Assembly: GCA_937974175.1 (NCBI GenBank)
Contig: CALJIG010000095.1
Span: 1 to 63,468 of the forward strand
Direction: 5' to 3'
DNA length: 63,468 nucleotides
DNA from: an uncultured Ignavibacteria bacterium
GTDB lineage: Bacteria; Bacteroidota; Ignavibacteria; Tepidaquicellales; Tepidaquicellaceae
Shown here: piece after piece, positions 1-9,095 of the stretch
Position numbering within the stretch: the first letter of the stretch is position 1
Layout of the letters: each line of letters opens with the position of its first letter
Notes under the pieces: model-generated
Databases searched by the model: none
What the model saw: only the letters and a program-made list of their open reading frames with translations
What the model was told of the DNA's origin: nothing
Position numbers and translations under genes: made by a program

Positions 1-1394
1 GTAACTTTTTTTCCGCTTGCTGCAGAACCTATCAATCTTTTATCTTTTACTTCATATCCGGTCACTCTGTATTCAATAGATGTTACCGATGTACCGAATG
101 TATTTTTTTCATTGCCTGCAAACTCGTGGGAGATAACCGAAGCACCGTCCTTTTTCAAATTAGCGGCAAATGTATTATACTTGTCATGCGGAATTCTTAA
201 CTGATATGGCACATCATATTGCGGCAGACTTTCATTCAATAGTTCAGGATTTAATTCCATTATTACATCAACATCTGTTTCGCACAATTTTGCAATTTGT
301 TCAAATGTTAAATTTCCTTTTATGTTTACTCTGTCGAATGAGATTGCATGTCCATACTCAGGTGTTTTAAAACCATAGCTTTCAGGATTTCTGAAAATAA
401 ACGATAATGCTAAGATTGACGGAACATAATTTTTTGTTTCGCCGGGTAAGTAGCCTCTCACAGTCCAGTAATCTTTTGAGCCTGATTTATTTACAGCATT
501 ACGTACTCTGCCCGGACCTGCGTTATAAGCAGCGAAAGCAAGATACCAGTCGTCAAATGTTTTGTACAAGCTTTTCAGATATCTGGCGCCTGATTCAGTT
601 GCTTTTTCAAAATCTCTTCTGTCATCTCTGAACTGGTCCTGATACAATCCGAACTCATATCCCGTTGCCGGCATAAACTGCCATAATCCTACTGCTCCTG
701 CGCGGGAAACAATCTTTGGGTCAAGGCCTGATTCCTGTACTGATAAATAAATCAGCTCTTCAGGCGCATTATTGTTTCTCAAAATTTTACGCATAATAGG
801 GAAGTACTTTCCCGAGCGATATAATGTCTTATCAATAAAAGCTCTGCCTCTGTCTGTCTTTGAAAAGAAATCGATATATTCTGATACTGCATCATTCTTT
901 ATAAATGGAACGTCTTTGCCCTCCGGCATCGGCTCTGATTCTACTTCAGAATAATTATTTACCTTTTCGTAGTGTACACCGACTCTGTCTGCAAGCTTGA
1001 ATACAGCATTGCCGTCTGTAAGGTCTGTCTGTGTTATGATGTAATCTTTAGCAACACTTTGAGCAAGCTCAATGTAGTCAGATTTCCAACTGTTATATTC
1101 GGGTTCTTCTAAAATCGACTGGTCAATTTTGTTTAAAATTTTTACGGCATTATCAAAACCTTTTTTGGCATCTAAGTCTTCATAGGCTTGATAATGAGAG
1201 AGGGCTGATTTGTAATTCGTAAAGGCTTCTTCTAATTTTGTATATACTGCAATAGAATCTTTAGCTCTTTCCTTACCTGTCACTTCGGGCTCTTCGGAAC
1301 TACCGCAGCCTGATAGAAATTGAGAAAAGGAAAAAGCTAAAATGCATACAAAAATGAAGTAAGCATAACGTAAAAAGTTCTTGCTTTTATTCAT
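1..1394 (-). CDS. MltD-like lytic murein transglycosylase lipoprotein, partial
   Basis: Cleaves the glycan backbone of peptidoglycan, probably from the inner face of the outer membrane. The gene runs off the left edge, so only the first 464 or so codons are visible. Reading from the ATG at 1394, the N-terminus has a hydrophobic signal with lipobox LSGC (Cys about residue 30), then a charged helical stretch. A family 1 SLT domain follows, with the catalytic Glu in VQESGLDP near residue 220, GLWQFMPATG, and AYNAGPGR near residue 288. Downstream, LTFEQIAKLCETDVDVIMEL resembles a LysM peptidoglycan-binding repeat, the usual MltD arrangement. The 3' end, which may hold more LysM repeats, lies outside the window. 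Family assignment is firm; the exact paralogue is inferred. Confidence 0.9.
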   Translation of the reverse strand, partial: MNKSKNFLRYAYFIFVCILAFSFSQFLSGCGSSEEPEVTGKERAKDSIAVYTKLEEAFTNYKSALSHYQAYEDLDAKKGFDNAVKILNKIDQSILEEPEYNSWKSDYIELAQSVAKDYIITQTDLTDGNAVFKLADRVGVHYEKVNNYSEVESEPMPEGKDVPFIKNDAVSEYIDFFSKTDRGRAFIDKTLYRSGKYFPIMRKILRNNNAPEELIYLSVQESGLDPKIVSRAGAVGLWQFMPATGYEFGLYQDQFRDDRRDFEKATESGARYLKSLYKTFDDWYLAFAAYNAGPGRVRNAVNKSGSKDYWTVRGYLPGETKNYVPSILALSFIFRNPESYGFKTPEYGHAISFDRVNIKGNLTFEQIAKLCETDVDVIMELNPELLNESLPQYDVPYQLRIPHDKYNTFAANLKKDGASVISHEFAGNEKNTFGTSVTSIEYRVTGYEVKDKRLIGSAASGKKV

Positions 1395-1797
1395 TTAGTC
1401 GAATTTTTTTAATTAGTATAAAAATATATTGGTTAACGGGCTTAAAATCAAGCTATTTCTTAAGTTATCCTGCTGATTTAATTGTTCAACTGTTTAAAAC
1501 TCATAATTGTTTCAAGAGTTCTTTATATTGCAGAATTTTATTAGGTAGTCGTAATTTACTAATTGAATTGGTATAAATAAGTTTGGTGTAAAAGCGGGAT
1601 TCAGTGTGGATTCAAGTTCTCATCTGTGTCATCAAATTCATCTTAGAAATCTGTGTTTCAAATCAGTGTAAACCTTGTCCAGCTTTAGCGGGAAGTGATT
1701 AAAATTGGGCAAAAAAAAACGCCGGACTCTCTCATATCCGGCGCGTCATTTTAGTAACGGAGATTACTAAATGAGGGTTTTATTATTAAGGGAAATC
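1395..1797. other. Intergenic stretch with a degenerate interspersed repeat
   Basis: No gene seen. The left part (1395-1595) is AT-rich and should hold the promoter of the transglycosylase gene. From about 1600 to 1705 there is repeat-like text built on ATCTGTGTC, AATCTGTGTTTC and AATCAGTGTAAACC words, ending in CCAGCTTTAGCGGGA, a module that recurs at 10506, 10729 and 11193. A terminator for the gene on the right follows. Confidence 0.6.
1711..1744 (-). terminator. Rho-independent terminator of the 1798-2157 gene
   Basis: CGCCGGA (1720-1726) pairs with TCCGGCG (1737-1743). On the minus strand the stem is followed by a run of nine T (1711-1719), so it ends transcription of the small exported-protein gene. 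Confidence 0.85.
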
Positions 1798-2157
1798 TTA
1801 TCTGTTATTTATTGTGTATGTAAATGTTTGTCCTGCGAAATCTGAGTTTACCCATGCGTTTATTTCGTTTATCTTGCCTGTTACTAAGGCATTCAATGAT
1901 TTATTTTCACCTTCTACTTTTGTAAGAACAATTTTACCGTTATCTTTTACTGTCATATATACAGTTGCTTGTCCTTGTAAATCTTTATTTTCAAATTTTA
2001 TGTAAACAGGAAGTGCCATCATTTCTTTTATTTCTTGCTTAAATTGATATGTAAGATCTGCTTTGCTTGATGGACTATATTTGCCTTCGGCTTTTGAAAT
2101 ATTAATTGTGAGTGTTAAAAGTACTGCAACAGTCAATAAGTATTTTACGAGTTTCAT
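1798..2157 (-). CDS. Small exported protein of unknown function
   Basis: 119 residues with a clear cleavable signal peptide (MKLVKYLLTVAVLLTLTINISKAEG). The mature part is about 95 residues, predicted mixed alpha/beta, with a central stretch GQATVYMTVKDNGKI that resembles the strand pair of TonB C-terminal-like domains common in Bacteroidota. That resemblance is only suggestive: no TonB proline-rich spacer or membrane anchor is present. A good Shine-Dalgarno (AAGGAGA) precedes the ATG and a terminator follows, so it is probably monocistronic. No function can be assigned. Confidence 0.75.
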   Translation of the reverse strand: MKLVKYLLTVAVLLTLTINISKAEGKYSPSSKADLTYQFKQEIKEMMALPVYIKFENKDLQGQATVYMTVKDNGKIVLTKVEGENKSLNALVTGKINEINAWVNSDFAGQTFTYTINNR

Positions 2158-2163
2158 TGTGTA

Positions 2164-2170
2164 TCTCCTT
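2164..2170 (-). promoter_or_regulatory. Shine-Dalgarno of the small exported protein
   Basis: AAGGAGA on the minus strand, six bases upstream of the ATG at 2157. It is a near-canonical site, stronger than those of many neighbours. Confidence 0.7.
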
Positions 2171-2340
2171 AGTTTTTTGGAATTGTTAATCTACTTATAT
2201 AGACGTAATCCGCAAAAAAAGGTTGCAATAAATCTAAAAAAAAGTTATACTTTACAATTGCTTTACATAGGTAAACTATAAATAATGACTGTCACAATAT
2301 GACTGACATCGATTAATTAATTAGTTAGCTCATTTCTTTA

Positions 2341-3324
2341 ATGGAAAAATTTTATAACTTCGTAGTTCCGAACGTAACAACTAAGCAAAGAATCGATAAA
2401 TACATTGCATCGTTTGTTGAAAACGCTTCGCGTACTAAAGTTCAGAAAGCGATTAATCTCGGGCAAGTGACTGTTAACGGTGAACTGGTGAAATCCAACT
2501 ATATAGTAAAGCCCGAAGATGAAATAGATATTGAGCTTCAGGTTGAAGAGCATGGTGATATCCTGCCCGAAAATATTCCCCTGAACATTGCTTACGAAGA
2601 CGAGTATTTATTAGTAATAAATAAACCGGCCGGAATGGTTGTTCACCCCGCATATAAAAACTGGAACGGCACACTCGTAAACGCAGTGATGTATTACGCT
2701 CAGCAGAAAAATGATAAGCTCTCCAGCCTGAACGGATTCGAGCGCGCAGGAATTGTCCACAGACTGGATAAAGACACATCGGGACTGCTTGTAGTTGCAA
2801 AAGACGAGGTAACTCACAGAAAGCTCGGCGAGCAGTTCTTCCATCATACTATAGAGCGCGAGTATAATGCAATTGTCTGGGGAAAATTCAAAGAGCCGAA
2901 AGGCACAATAGATGAACGCATTGGGCATGATAGAAGAGACAGAAAAAAGTACATGGTTGTAAAAGATGAAACGCTGGGCAAGCATGCAATCACAAATTAT
3001 GAAGTACTCGAAGAATATGATTTTCTTTCATTAATAAAATTAAATCTTAAAACAGGACGCACGCATCAGATAAGAGTTCACATGTCATACATGAAACATC
3101 CCGTTTTCGGAGATGAATTATACGGTGGCAGGGAAGCAGTAGGGATTCAGTCAACATCAAACTTAAAATCACGGATAAAAAATTTATTGGAAATCATGCC
3201 GCGACAGGCATTGCATGCGCGCGTGCTGGGATTTTTTCATCCGATAAAAAAAGAGCAAATGCGCTTCGAAGCAGAACTGCCGGAGGATATGCGAACTGTT
3301 CTGAGCAAAGTTAGTATTGAGTAG
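2341..3324 (+). CDS. rluD: RluA-family 23S rRNA pseudouridine synthase (RluD type)
   Basis: Isomerises specific uridines to pseudouridine in large-subunit rRNA. 327 residues, normal RluD length. An N-terminal S4 RNA-binding domain occupies about residues 15-75 (QRIDKYIASF, then NGELVKSNY). The catalytic domain shows the family motif GIVHRLDKDTSGLLVVAK near residue 140, holding the catalytic Asp, and later KTGRTHQIRVHM and HPVFGDELYGG. The chosen ATG at 2341 leaves a complete S4 domain. The next 300 bases are repeats. RluD as opposed to a RluC-like paralogue is inferred from the S4 domain and length. Confidence 0.9.
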   Translation: MEKFYNFVVPNVTTKQRIDKYIASFVENASRTKVQKAINLGQVTVNGELVKSNYIVKPEDEIDIELQVEEHGDILPENIPLNIAYEDEYLLVINKPAGMVVHPAYKNWNGTLVNAVMYYAQQKNDKLSSLNGFERAGIVHRLDKDTSGLLVVAKDEVTHRKLGEQFFHHTIEREYNAIVWGKFKEPKGTIDERIGHDRRDRKKYMVVKDETLGKHAITNYEVLEEYDFLSLIKLNLKTGRTHQIRVHMSYMKHPVFGDELYGGREAVGIQSTSNLKSRIKNLLEIMPRQALHARVLGFFHPIKKEQMRFEAELPEDMRTVLSKVSIE

Positions 3325-3333
3325 TGGGTATTT

Positions 3334-3364
3334 AGTATTGAGTATTGAGTATTGAGTATTGAGT
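3334..3364. repeat. Heptamer tandem repeat AGTATTG
   Basis: About 4.4 consecutive copies of AGTATTG, starting 10 bases after the rluD stop; the bases just upstream carry degenerate copies. One of six heptamer arrays in this window. Confidence 0.9.
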
Positions 3365-3373
3365 AAAGTAATT

Positions 3374-3403
3374 GACCTGACAGGTTTTTAATTCTGTCAG
3401 GTC
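3374..3403. repeat. CCTGACAGG hairpin module
   Basis: GACCTGACAG and CTGTCAGGTC form a 10-bp stem around an AT-rich loop. The same hairpin recurs at 10023, 35343 and 42443, and at 42621 with a substituted loop. Here it has no strong T-run, so it is not a convincing terminator. Confidence 0.85.
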
Positions 3404-3422
3404 TGAAAAATATATATGAATC

Positions 3423-3487
3423 GCCGCTGTTGGTCTTCTGACCAACAGCCATACAGATTGGTTGCTGGTGAAAAGACCAATAACGGC
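3423..3487. repeat. 65-bp palindromic element, copy A
   Basis: Begins GCCGCTGTTGGTC and ends with AACGGC. The left half is itself a hairpin (TTGGTC/GACCAA). The right half is a partly decayed inverted copy of the left half. Same length and same conserved centre (ACAGCCA-N-AC) as copies at 3946 and 9027. Confidence 0.9.
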
Positions 3488-3502
3488 AGTCAATATGTTC
3501 TC

Positions 3503-3615
3503 ATTCCCAAACTCCGTTTGGGAATGCAATATGGTGCGAAACTCCGTTTCGCATAATTTAAAGTGAAACAGAGTTTCACTCAATATTTCCGTTCCAAACA
3601 GGAGTTTGGGACGGA
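3503..3615 (+). repeat. Four-palindrome composite element, copy 1
   Basis: Four successive short palindromes: TTCCCAAACTCCGTTTGGGAA, GCGAAACTCCGTTTCGC, GTGAAACAGAGTTTCAC, and a CCGTTCCAAACAG/TTTGGGACGG hairpin. The same four occur in the same order, on the opposite strand, at 30618-30741, where the loop of the fourth is replaced by a 14-bp palindrome. Confidence 0.9.
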
Positions 3616-3630
3616 GGATAAGAATAACCC

Positions 3631-3930
3631 ATGGAAAACAAACTAACAGGCAAGCTAATAAGCAACAGAATATTCTTAGGAATAAACATTATTGCTTTGC
3701 TGATAAACATTAACCTGCAATACGGATTTATACCGGAATGGAACAAATCACAATGGGTACTCGTGTTTTTTCCAATCAGTGCCTTCGCTCCGTTTATACT
3801 CGTTGCTTATTTTTTTATGTATAAAAAATTATTCAGCGTAGCCGAACCCGATAGAAGTTTTATTATAATTAATCTTGTTATTCTGCTGTATCTCAGCGCA
3901 GTACAATATATGTATTTGTTGAAGAGGTGA
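3631..3930 (+). CDS. Small three-helix membrane protein, unknown function
   Basis: 99 residues, nearly all hydrophobic. Three predicted transmembrane helices lie at about residues 13-32, 42-64 and 76-95, with short charged connectors (YKKLF, EPDRS). No signal peptide cleavage site and no recognised family motif. It sits alone between two repeat blocks, with a 65-bp palindromic element starting 15 bases after the stop. The continuous hydrophobic pattern and normal codon use support a real gene, but function is unknown. Confidence 0.6.
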   Translation: MENKLTGKLISNRIFLGINIIALLININLQYGFIPEWNKSQWVLVFFPISAFAPFILVAYFFMYKKLFSVAEPDRSFIIINLVILLYLSAVQYMYLLKR

Positions 3931-3945
3931 GTGTGATTTTTAACT

Positions 3946-4010
3946 GCCGCTGTTGGTCTCCTGACCAACAGCCACACAGAATGGTTGTTGGTCAGGAGAC
4001 CAACAACGGC
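3946..4010. repeat. 65-bp palindromic element, copy B (most intact)
   Basis: The two 28-bp arms are inverted copies differing at about two positions (GCCGCTGTTGGTCTCCTGAC against the right arm read in reverse complement). Each arm contains its own GTTGGTC/GACCAAC hairpin. This is the best preserved of three copies. Confidence 0.9.
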
Positions 4011-4027
4011 TAAGAATTGGTATTCGA

Positions 4028-4080
4028 ATTCTACATTCTACATTCTACATTCTACATTCTACATTCTGCATTTTACATTC
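4028..4080. repeat. Heptamer tandem repeat ATTCTAC
   Basis: Five perfect ATTCTAC units, then ATTCTGC, ATTTTAC and ATTC (7.6 units). It lies 63 bases upstream of the start of the large T9SS protein. Confidence 0.9.
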
Positions 4081-4143
4081 TAAGCCCCTATCAATATTCT
4101 TCTAAAAAAGTTATTTTGTTGCAGACTAAACCTTAATCACCAC

Positions 4144-7026
4144 ATGAAGAAAACCGTAATACTATTTTTATTTCTTACGCCTTATTTAGCTTTTGCCCAA
4201 TTGTATCAGGGACCTGCATCGGGCTCTGTTACAACCGGAGTTACGATTAACACAAATAATTTCACTATGAACAGAGGCGGAGATAAAATTTCTCCATTCG
4301 TTAAGATGCCCAGAAATAAAATTCCGTACAAACCGTCATCATCAGAATATAATAACACAGCTCCGCTCGCTCCTGAGGGCTCAAATTATTTTATGGATAA
4401 AACCATAACTCAGCCAAACCGCGTCAGCGAAACAGATGAACCCGTACTGCTCAAAAAATTTCAGGCATTCCTTGATCCCGGCGGATACATACCGCCTGAC
4501 CCTTATGCAGCGGCAGGACCAATGCATGTTGTTGCAGCTGATAACGGACGGTTCAGAATCTGGGATAAGAACGGCAACTTATTAAAAACAATCGACGGCG
4601 ATGTATGGTGCAACGCAGCTTTGCCCGGCGCAAGCGCATTCGACCCAAAAGTTTCCTATGACCAGTTTGCAAAAAGATGGATAATAGTCTGGCTCCATCA
4701 GCAGGATTCACCGGCACGCTCATATTACATCGTTTCTGTTTCAAAAGATTCATCTGCAATAGGGCAGTGGACTGAATACGCCTTGCCTTCAAATACAAAC
4801 GGCTCGACAACTGTAAATAACTGGGGTGATTATCAGGGCGTTGGTTTCGATGAACAGGCAGTTTATCTTACTTCAAATCAGTTTCAGTTCGGCGGAAATT
4901 TTCAGGGCTCTAAAATCCGAATTATAAAAAAATCCGAACTATATGCTTTAACTCCCGGCACAGTAACATGGACAGATTTCTGGGATATAAGAGAACCTAA
5001 CAATCTCGGTCAAAGAACTTTCGGTGTTCGCCCTGCAGTTATGTACAGTTCTTCATCGGAGTATTATTTAACGGCACAGTCCCCTTATAATCCCGGTACA
5101 TTTTTCGTTTTATATAAAATTACAAATCCTGTTACATCACCAAGTCTTACTGCAGTAAATGTTCCGGTAACTTCATACTCTTCACCCGGCGGAGCGAATC
5201 AGCTTGGAGGAAGTTCTCCTTTGCTTGAAACAGGCGGAAGCAATTTATCCAATGAACCTAAATTCCGCAACGGATTTTTGTGGCTTGTACACTCAGTAAG
5301 AAGCGGTACAGGCAATGCGTACTCTGCTGTGCGTTACATAAAAATTAATACTGCTACAAACACAGCTGCAGAAGATGGCGCGATGGGTGTTGACGGCTAC
5401 TGGTATATTTATCCTGCTATTGCAGTTGATAAAGATATGAACGTTGCAATAACGTATTCACGCTCAAGCAATACAGAATACGTCGGCGCATATTATACTT
5501 CCCGTTTATCTACTGATCCGCCGAATACGCTTATCGGCAGCAGAACATTGCAGGAAGGCAAAGCAAACTATGTGAAGACATTCGGCTCGGGAAGAAACCG
5601 CTGGGGTGATTACATGGGAATGTGGCTTGACCCTGTTGACCAGAACAGCGTATGGATGGCAACAGAATACACTGAAACGCCTGCGCATACATGGGCAGTT
5701 ATGATGGGGCAGGTGCGTCTGCTTCCGTATGCAACACCAAGAATTTTTACCTATGTGGATTCGCTTAACTTCGGAACAAGGGAAGTTACAACTGTAAGCG
5801 ATACTATGAAGTTTAACATTTATAATTTTGGTTCAGATACTTTAAGAATTACAAATCTTACTAATGGAAATTCGCAATTTCAATTAACATCTGCATTTAC
5901 TTATCCGGTAAAAATAAAATTTAATGATTCTTTAATCGTAAAATATGTTTATAAGCCTTCATCAGCAGGAAGCGCATTAGATACGGTAAAAATATCTTCT
6001 AACGACCCTACAAATTCTTTGAGGAATTTTTATCTTAAAGGAAGAGGCTATGTTATAAACCCTGCAGTTGCAGGAGTAATTTACGGAGTAACGGGTCCGC
6101 AGTCAGCGGGAGTTTTACTGAACATAAACAGAAACACTGCGTCATCATTCAGCATCGGCTCAACATCTTATTCAAGTCTTGAAGGGATTTCAATTAAGCC
6201 TTCCAATAAACAAATTTATGCAGTGGCATCTAACTCTTCACTTGTAAGATTAAATGCATCGGCAGGGGACGGATATCCGAGAACCCCTATGAAAATCGTT
6301 AATGTGAGAGGGATAGCATTCGATACTAACGATGATTTATATGCAGCAACTGTTGACGGAAAAATATACAAAGTTAATACAACTAACGGCGATACTGTAT
6401 TTGTAGGAAGCAGCGGAATATCAAATTTATATTCCATTGCAATTAATCCTTTAACAGGCCAGCTATGGGGAATAACAATTTCATCGCAGCTGTACAAAAT
6501 AAATAAATCGAACGGCTCGGCAGTTTCAATTGCAACAGTAAATCAGCCGTTCACTGCTTCGATAGCATTTAATCATCTTGGAAGATTATTTGGAATTTCC
6601 GGCGTATCAAATCAGACAGGAAAATTAATTTCTATTGATACAGCCGGCGGCAGCGGAACGATAATCGGCTCAACAAATTACACAGGCATTAACGGTATCG
6701 CTATCTCATCTGAGACTGTCGGCATTACAGAAATTCCGGGAACACAAGTGCCGGATAAATTTGCTTTGATGCAGAATTACCCTAATCCGTTTAATCCAAC
6801 AACAAAAATAAGATTTAATGTTCCTGCTTCTTTAAGCAATCAGACAGTGAATCTGTCCATATATGATTTAACAGGGAAACTAATCTCACAAATTGTAAAT
6901 CAGAATTTAAACGCAGGTAACTATGAAGTAGATTGGAATGCAGCTGCTTACGCTTCCGGAGTGTATTATTATAAATTATCCGGTGAGAATTTTTCTGAAG
7001 TAAAGAGTATGGTCTTAATCAAATAA
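4144..7026 (+). CDS. Large secreted T9SS-sorted beta-propeller/anchor-domain protein
   Basis: 960 residues. An N-terminal signal peptide (MKKTVILFLFLTPYLAFAQ) is followed by a long region rich in short beta strands. Residues about 535-640 look like a choice-of-anchor D (HYDIN-like) immunoglobulin fold, with SLNFGTREVTTVSDTMKFNI and later KISSNDPTNSLRNFYLKGRG. A repeat region follows with propeller-like strands (LVRLNASAG, KIYKVNTTNGDT, LYKINKSNG). The last 80 or so residues are a type A T9SS sorting domain (QNYPNPFNPTTKI to MVLIK). It should cross the outer membrane through T9SS and be anchored at or released from the surface. No catalytic motif is visible, so the substrate is unknown. Confidence 0.85.
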   Translation: MKKTVILFLFLTPYLAFAQLYQGPASGSVTTGVTINTNNFTMNRGGDKISPFVKMPRNKIPYKPSSSEYNNTAPLAPEGSNYFMDKTITQPNRVSETDEPVLLKKFQAFLDPGGYIPPDPYAAAGPMHVVAADNGRFRIWDKNGNLLKTIDGDVWCNAALPGASAFDPKVSYDQFAKRWIIVWLHQQDSPARSYYIVSVSKDSSAIGQWTEYALPSNTNGSTTVNNWGDYQGVGFDEQAVYLTSNQFQFGGNFQGSKIRIIKKSELYALTPGTVTWTDFWDIREPNNLGQRTFGVRPAVMYSSSSEYYLTAQSPYNPGTFFVLYKITNPVTSPSLTAVNVPVTSYSSPGGANQLGGSSPLLETGGSNLSNEPKFRNGFLWLVHSVRSGTGNAYSAVRYIKINTATNTAAEDGAMGVDGYWYIYPAIAVDKDMNVAITYSRSSNTEYVGAYYTSRLSTDPPNTLIGSRTLQEGKANYVKTFGSGRNRWGDYMGMWLDPVDQNSVWMATEYTETPAHTWAVMMGQVRLLPYATPRIFTYVDSLNFGTREVTTVSDTMKFNIYNFGSDTLRITNLTNGNSQFQLTSAFTYPVKIKFNDSLIVKYVYKPSSAGSALDTVKISSNDPTNSLRNFYLKGRGYVINPAVAGVIYGVTGPQSAGVLLNINRNTASSFSIGSTSYSSLEGISIKPSNKQIYAVASNSSLVRLNASAGDGYPRTPMKIVNVRGIAFDTNDDLYAATVDGKIYKVNTTNGDTVFVGSSGISNLYSIAINPLTGQLWGITISSQLYKINKSNGSAVSIATVNQPFTASIAFNHLGRLFGISGVSNQTGKLISIDTAGGSGTIIGSTNYTGINGIAISSETVGITEIPGTQVPDKFALMQNYPNPFNPTTKIRFNVPASLSNQTVNLSIYDLTGKLISQIVNQNLNAGNYEVDWNAAAYASGVYYYKLSGENFSEVKSMVLIK

Positions 7027-7027
7027 C

Positions 7028-7045
7028 AATCCGCCGCGGCGGATT
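7028..7045. repeat. TCCGCCGCGGCGGA palindrome cassette
   Basis: An 18-bp perfect palindrome with the 14-bp core at 7030-7043, directly after the stop codon of the T9SS gene. Related cores occur at 11115, 30628, 42631 and 42955. Confidence 0.9.
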
Positions 7046-7058
7046 AACAGTTAAGAGT

Positions 7059-7102
7059 AAAAGACCTGATTTTGCATAAGCGAAGTCAGGTCTTTCTTTT
7101 TT
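7059..7102 (+). terminator. Rho-independent terminator of the 960-residue T9SS gene
   Basis: AAAGACCTGA and TCAGGTCTTT pair around a 16-base loop, followed by CTTTTTT. The stem sequence is a variant of the CCTGACAGG module. Confidence 0.85.
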
Positions 7103-7105
7103 ATA

Positions 7106-8869
7106 CTATTTCACATATACCATTTTTATAGTCTGCGAATAACTTTCAGAAGATATTCTTAAAAAATAAATTCCTGACTGCTGATTTACCGGTTCCCATT
7201 TTATACTCTGCAAACCTGCATTTACCTTGCCGTTATACAGGTCAGATATTTTACTTCCTTTATCATCAAATACAGAAATGTTTATCATTGCAGATTTCCC
7301 AACTTCATATCTTATCACTGTTGCAGGATTGAACGGGTTCGGATAGTTTTGTAAAATTTTAAAATCACCGGGCAAAAAAGATTCAGAATTATTTATATTA
7401 GAGATTCCCTGATTTTCTGTAATAGTAATAAATCTGTTCGGCGTTACATTGGTAAATGTTTCAGTATTTCCGTTCGGCCATTTTACAATTATGCTGTCTA
7501 TTGTAGCAGCATTGCCAAGACCGAACTCTTCATTCAGACTATTCTGCGCATTATATCCTGTCTGACCGAAAATTTCCCGCGTCTGCCTTACAATGTTTCC
7601 GTTTATATTTGCTCTTACTGTTACTCTTGTTCCTATGGCAGATTTGTTTGATAACGTTCCCTTGAAAAGAATATTTATCCACTTATTTGAGTTGCCTTCA
7701 TTCCGGAATAGAAAATTATTTTGAGCTATCGGCTGGTCTCCGTTTGCGACGTACAGGTCAATATCTCCGTCGTTGTCATAATCTCCCCATATACATCCGT
7801 TGCTTCTTCCTCCGCTGTTTACAATATCTCCTGTTGTAATTTTTGTAAACGTTCCGTCATTATTATTCTGATAAAGAAATTCATTTTCATTATTATCGTT
7901 GGATACAATTAAATCCAAATCACCGTCATTATCATAGTCTCCCCATGAAGAACCAACTGAATTGCCGCCGTCATTTACAATTGCTCCGGTAGTTATCTTT
8001 GTGAACGAACCGTCGCCGTTATTTTTATATTAATTATTATTTGCGCCTGAGTAATTTGTTACGAATAAATCAAAGTCGCCGTCGTTATCATAGTCACCCC
8101 AGCTTCCTCCTGTTGAATTAAATATATCCGTTACAACTGCGCCTGTAGTAATTTTTGTAAACGTTCCGTTGCCGTTATTTTTATATAAAAAGTTTGCCTG
8201 TCCCGAGCTGAAATTTCCGTTCGCCACAAACAAATCTTTATAGCCGTCATTGTCGTAGTCGCACCATGCGCAGCCCAGCGAACCGCCGCCATCGCTTACA
8301 ATATTTCCGGTTGTAATTTTTGTAAACGTTCCGTCTCCGTTTCCCTTGTATAAAAAATTATTCTGGTTAAAGTTTGATACAAATATATCCAGCTTGCCGT
8401 CGTTATCGTAATCAGCTGTTGAGGTGCCCCATGCTCCGCTTAAGTCGGTTACGACTGCTCCCGTCGTCGTTCTTGTAAACGTTCCGTTGCCGTTATTCAT
8501 ATAGAGAAATTTTACTGCATTCGCGCTACTGCCTCCGTTTATCACATACATATCTGTAAAGCCGTCGTTGTTAAAATCTCCGTAGCAGCCGCCGTATGAA
8601 AAGCCACCGTCAGTAACGATCGCTCCCGTTGTAATTTTTGTAAAGGTAGAGTTTCTGTTGTTGAGGAATAAAAGATTGTTCTGGTTTACAATGTTAGCGG
8701 CAAAGAGGTCAAGATATCCGTCGTTGTTATAATCGAACCAGTAAACACCTTCTGTGTAAGATGCGTCATTTACAATATCTCCGGTGGTAATTTTTGTAAA
8801 TGTCTGGGAAAAAGAAATCTGAAAGGTGAAAATAAATATTACTGCAGTTAAAAATTTTAAGTAAAACAT
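7106..8869 (-). pseudogene. VCBS/FG-GAP repeat T9SS protein interrupted by one in-frame stop
   Basis: Read from the ATG at 8869, one frame covers 588 codons with a single TAA at 8030-8032. The N-terminal part has a signal peptide and the repeats begin with TFTKITTGDIV. There are seven repeats of about 50 residues, each with FTKITTG and a Ca-binding-like DYDNDGDxDL loop. The stop falls in repeat 5, where the others read FLYKNNGNG; a TTA to TAA change would explain it. After the repeats come an ASPIC/UnbV-like domain (SAIGTRVTVRANINGN, DSIIVKWPNGN) and a T9SS sorting domain (QNYPNPFNPATVI). The upstream 279-residue product would lack the sorting domain. It could be a recent pseudogene, a phase-variable or readthrough gene, or a sequencing error. 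Confidence 0.85.
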
Positions 8870-9026
8870 AACTTTTTTAATTTGATGAGTAAATGAATAT
8901 TCTCAAATTAACTGAGGGATGAGAGAATTTACTTTTTTGTACGAAAAGAAGGGGAGGAAGTTTAGGAGCATATCTTCCCCCTCCTTTATAAGGAGGGGGA
9001 AAGGGGGAGGTATAAGGAAACACGAT

Positions 9027-9091
9027 GCCGCTGTTGGTCTCCCGACCAACAGCCAAACTGTATGGTTGTAGATTATAAAATCGTTAACGGC
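9027..9091. repeat. 65-bp palindromic element, copy C
   Basis: Left arm intact (GCCGCTGTTGGTCTCCCGAC); right arm heavily decayed but still ending TTAACGGC at the same length as copies A and B. A C-rich/G-rich inverted module (CCCCCTCCTTTATAAGGAGGGG) lies just upstream at 8978-8999, a second module type that recurs near 11080 and 42900. Confidence 0.85.
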
Positions 9092-9095
9092 ATTA

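Noticed and set aside
3237..3583. Two minus-strand ORFs of 71 and 83 codons
   Set aside because: They translate the heptamer array and palindromes; one shares residues such as VWLLVRRPTAA with the ORF at 8903 only because both read the same 65-bp element.
7106..8869. Alternative genetic code (TAA read as an amino acid)
   Set aside because: TAA ends many intact genes here, including the 960-residue T9SS gene and cinA's neighbours, so recoding of all TAA is excluded; only this one codon is in question.
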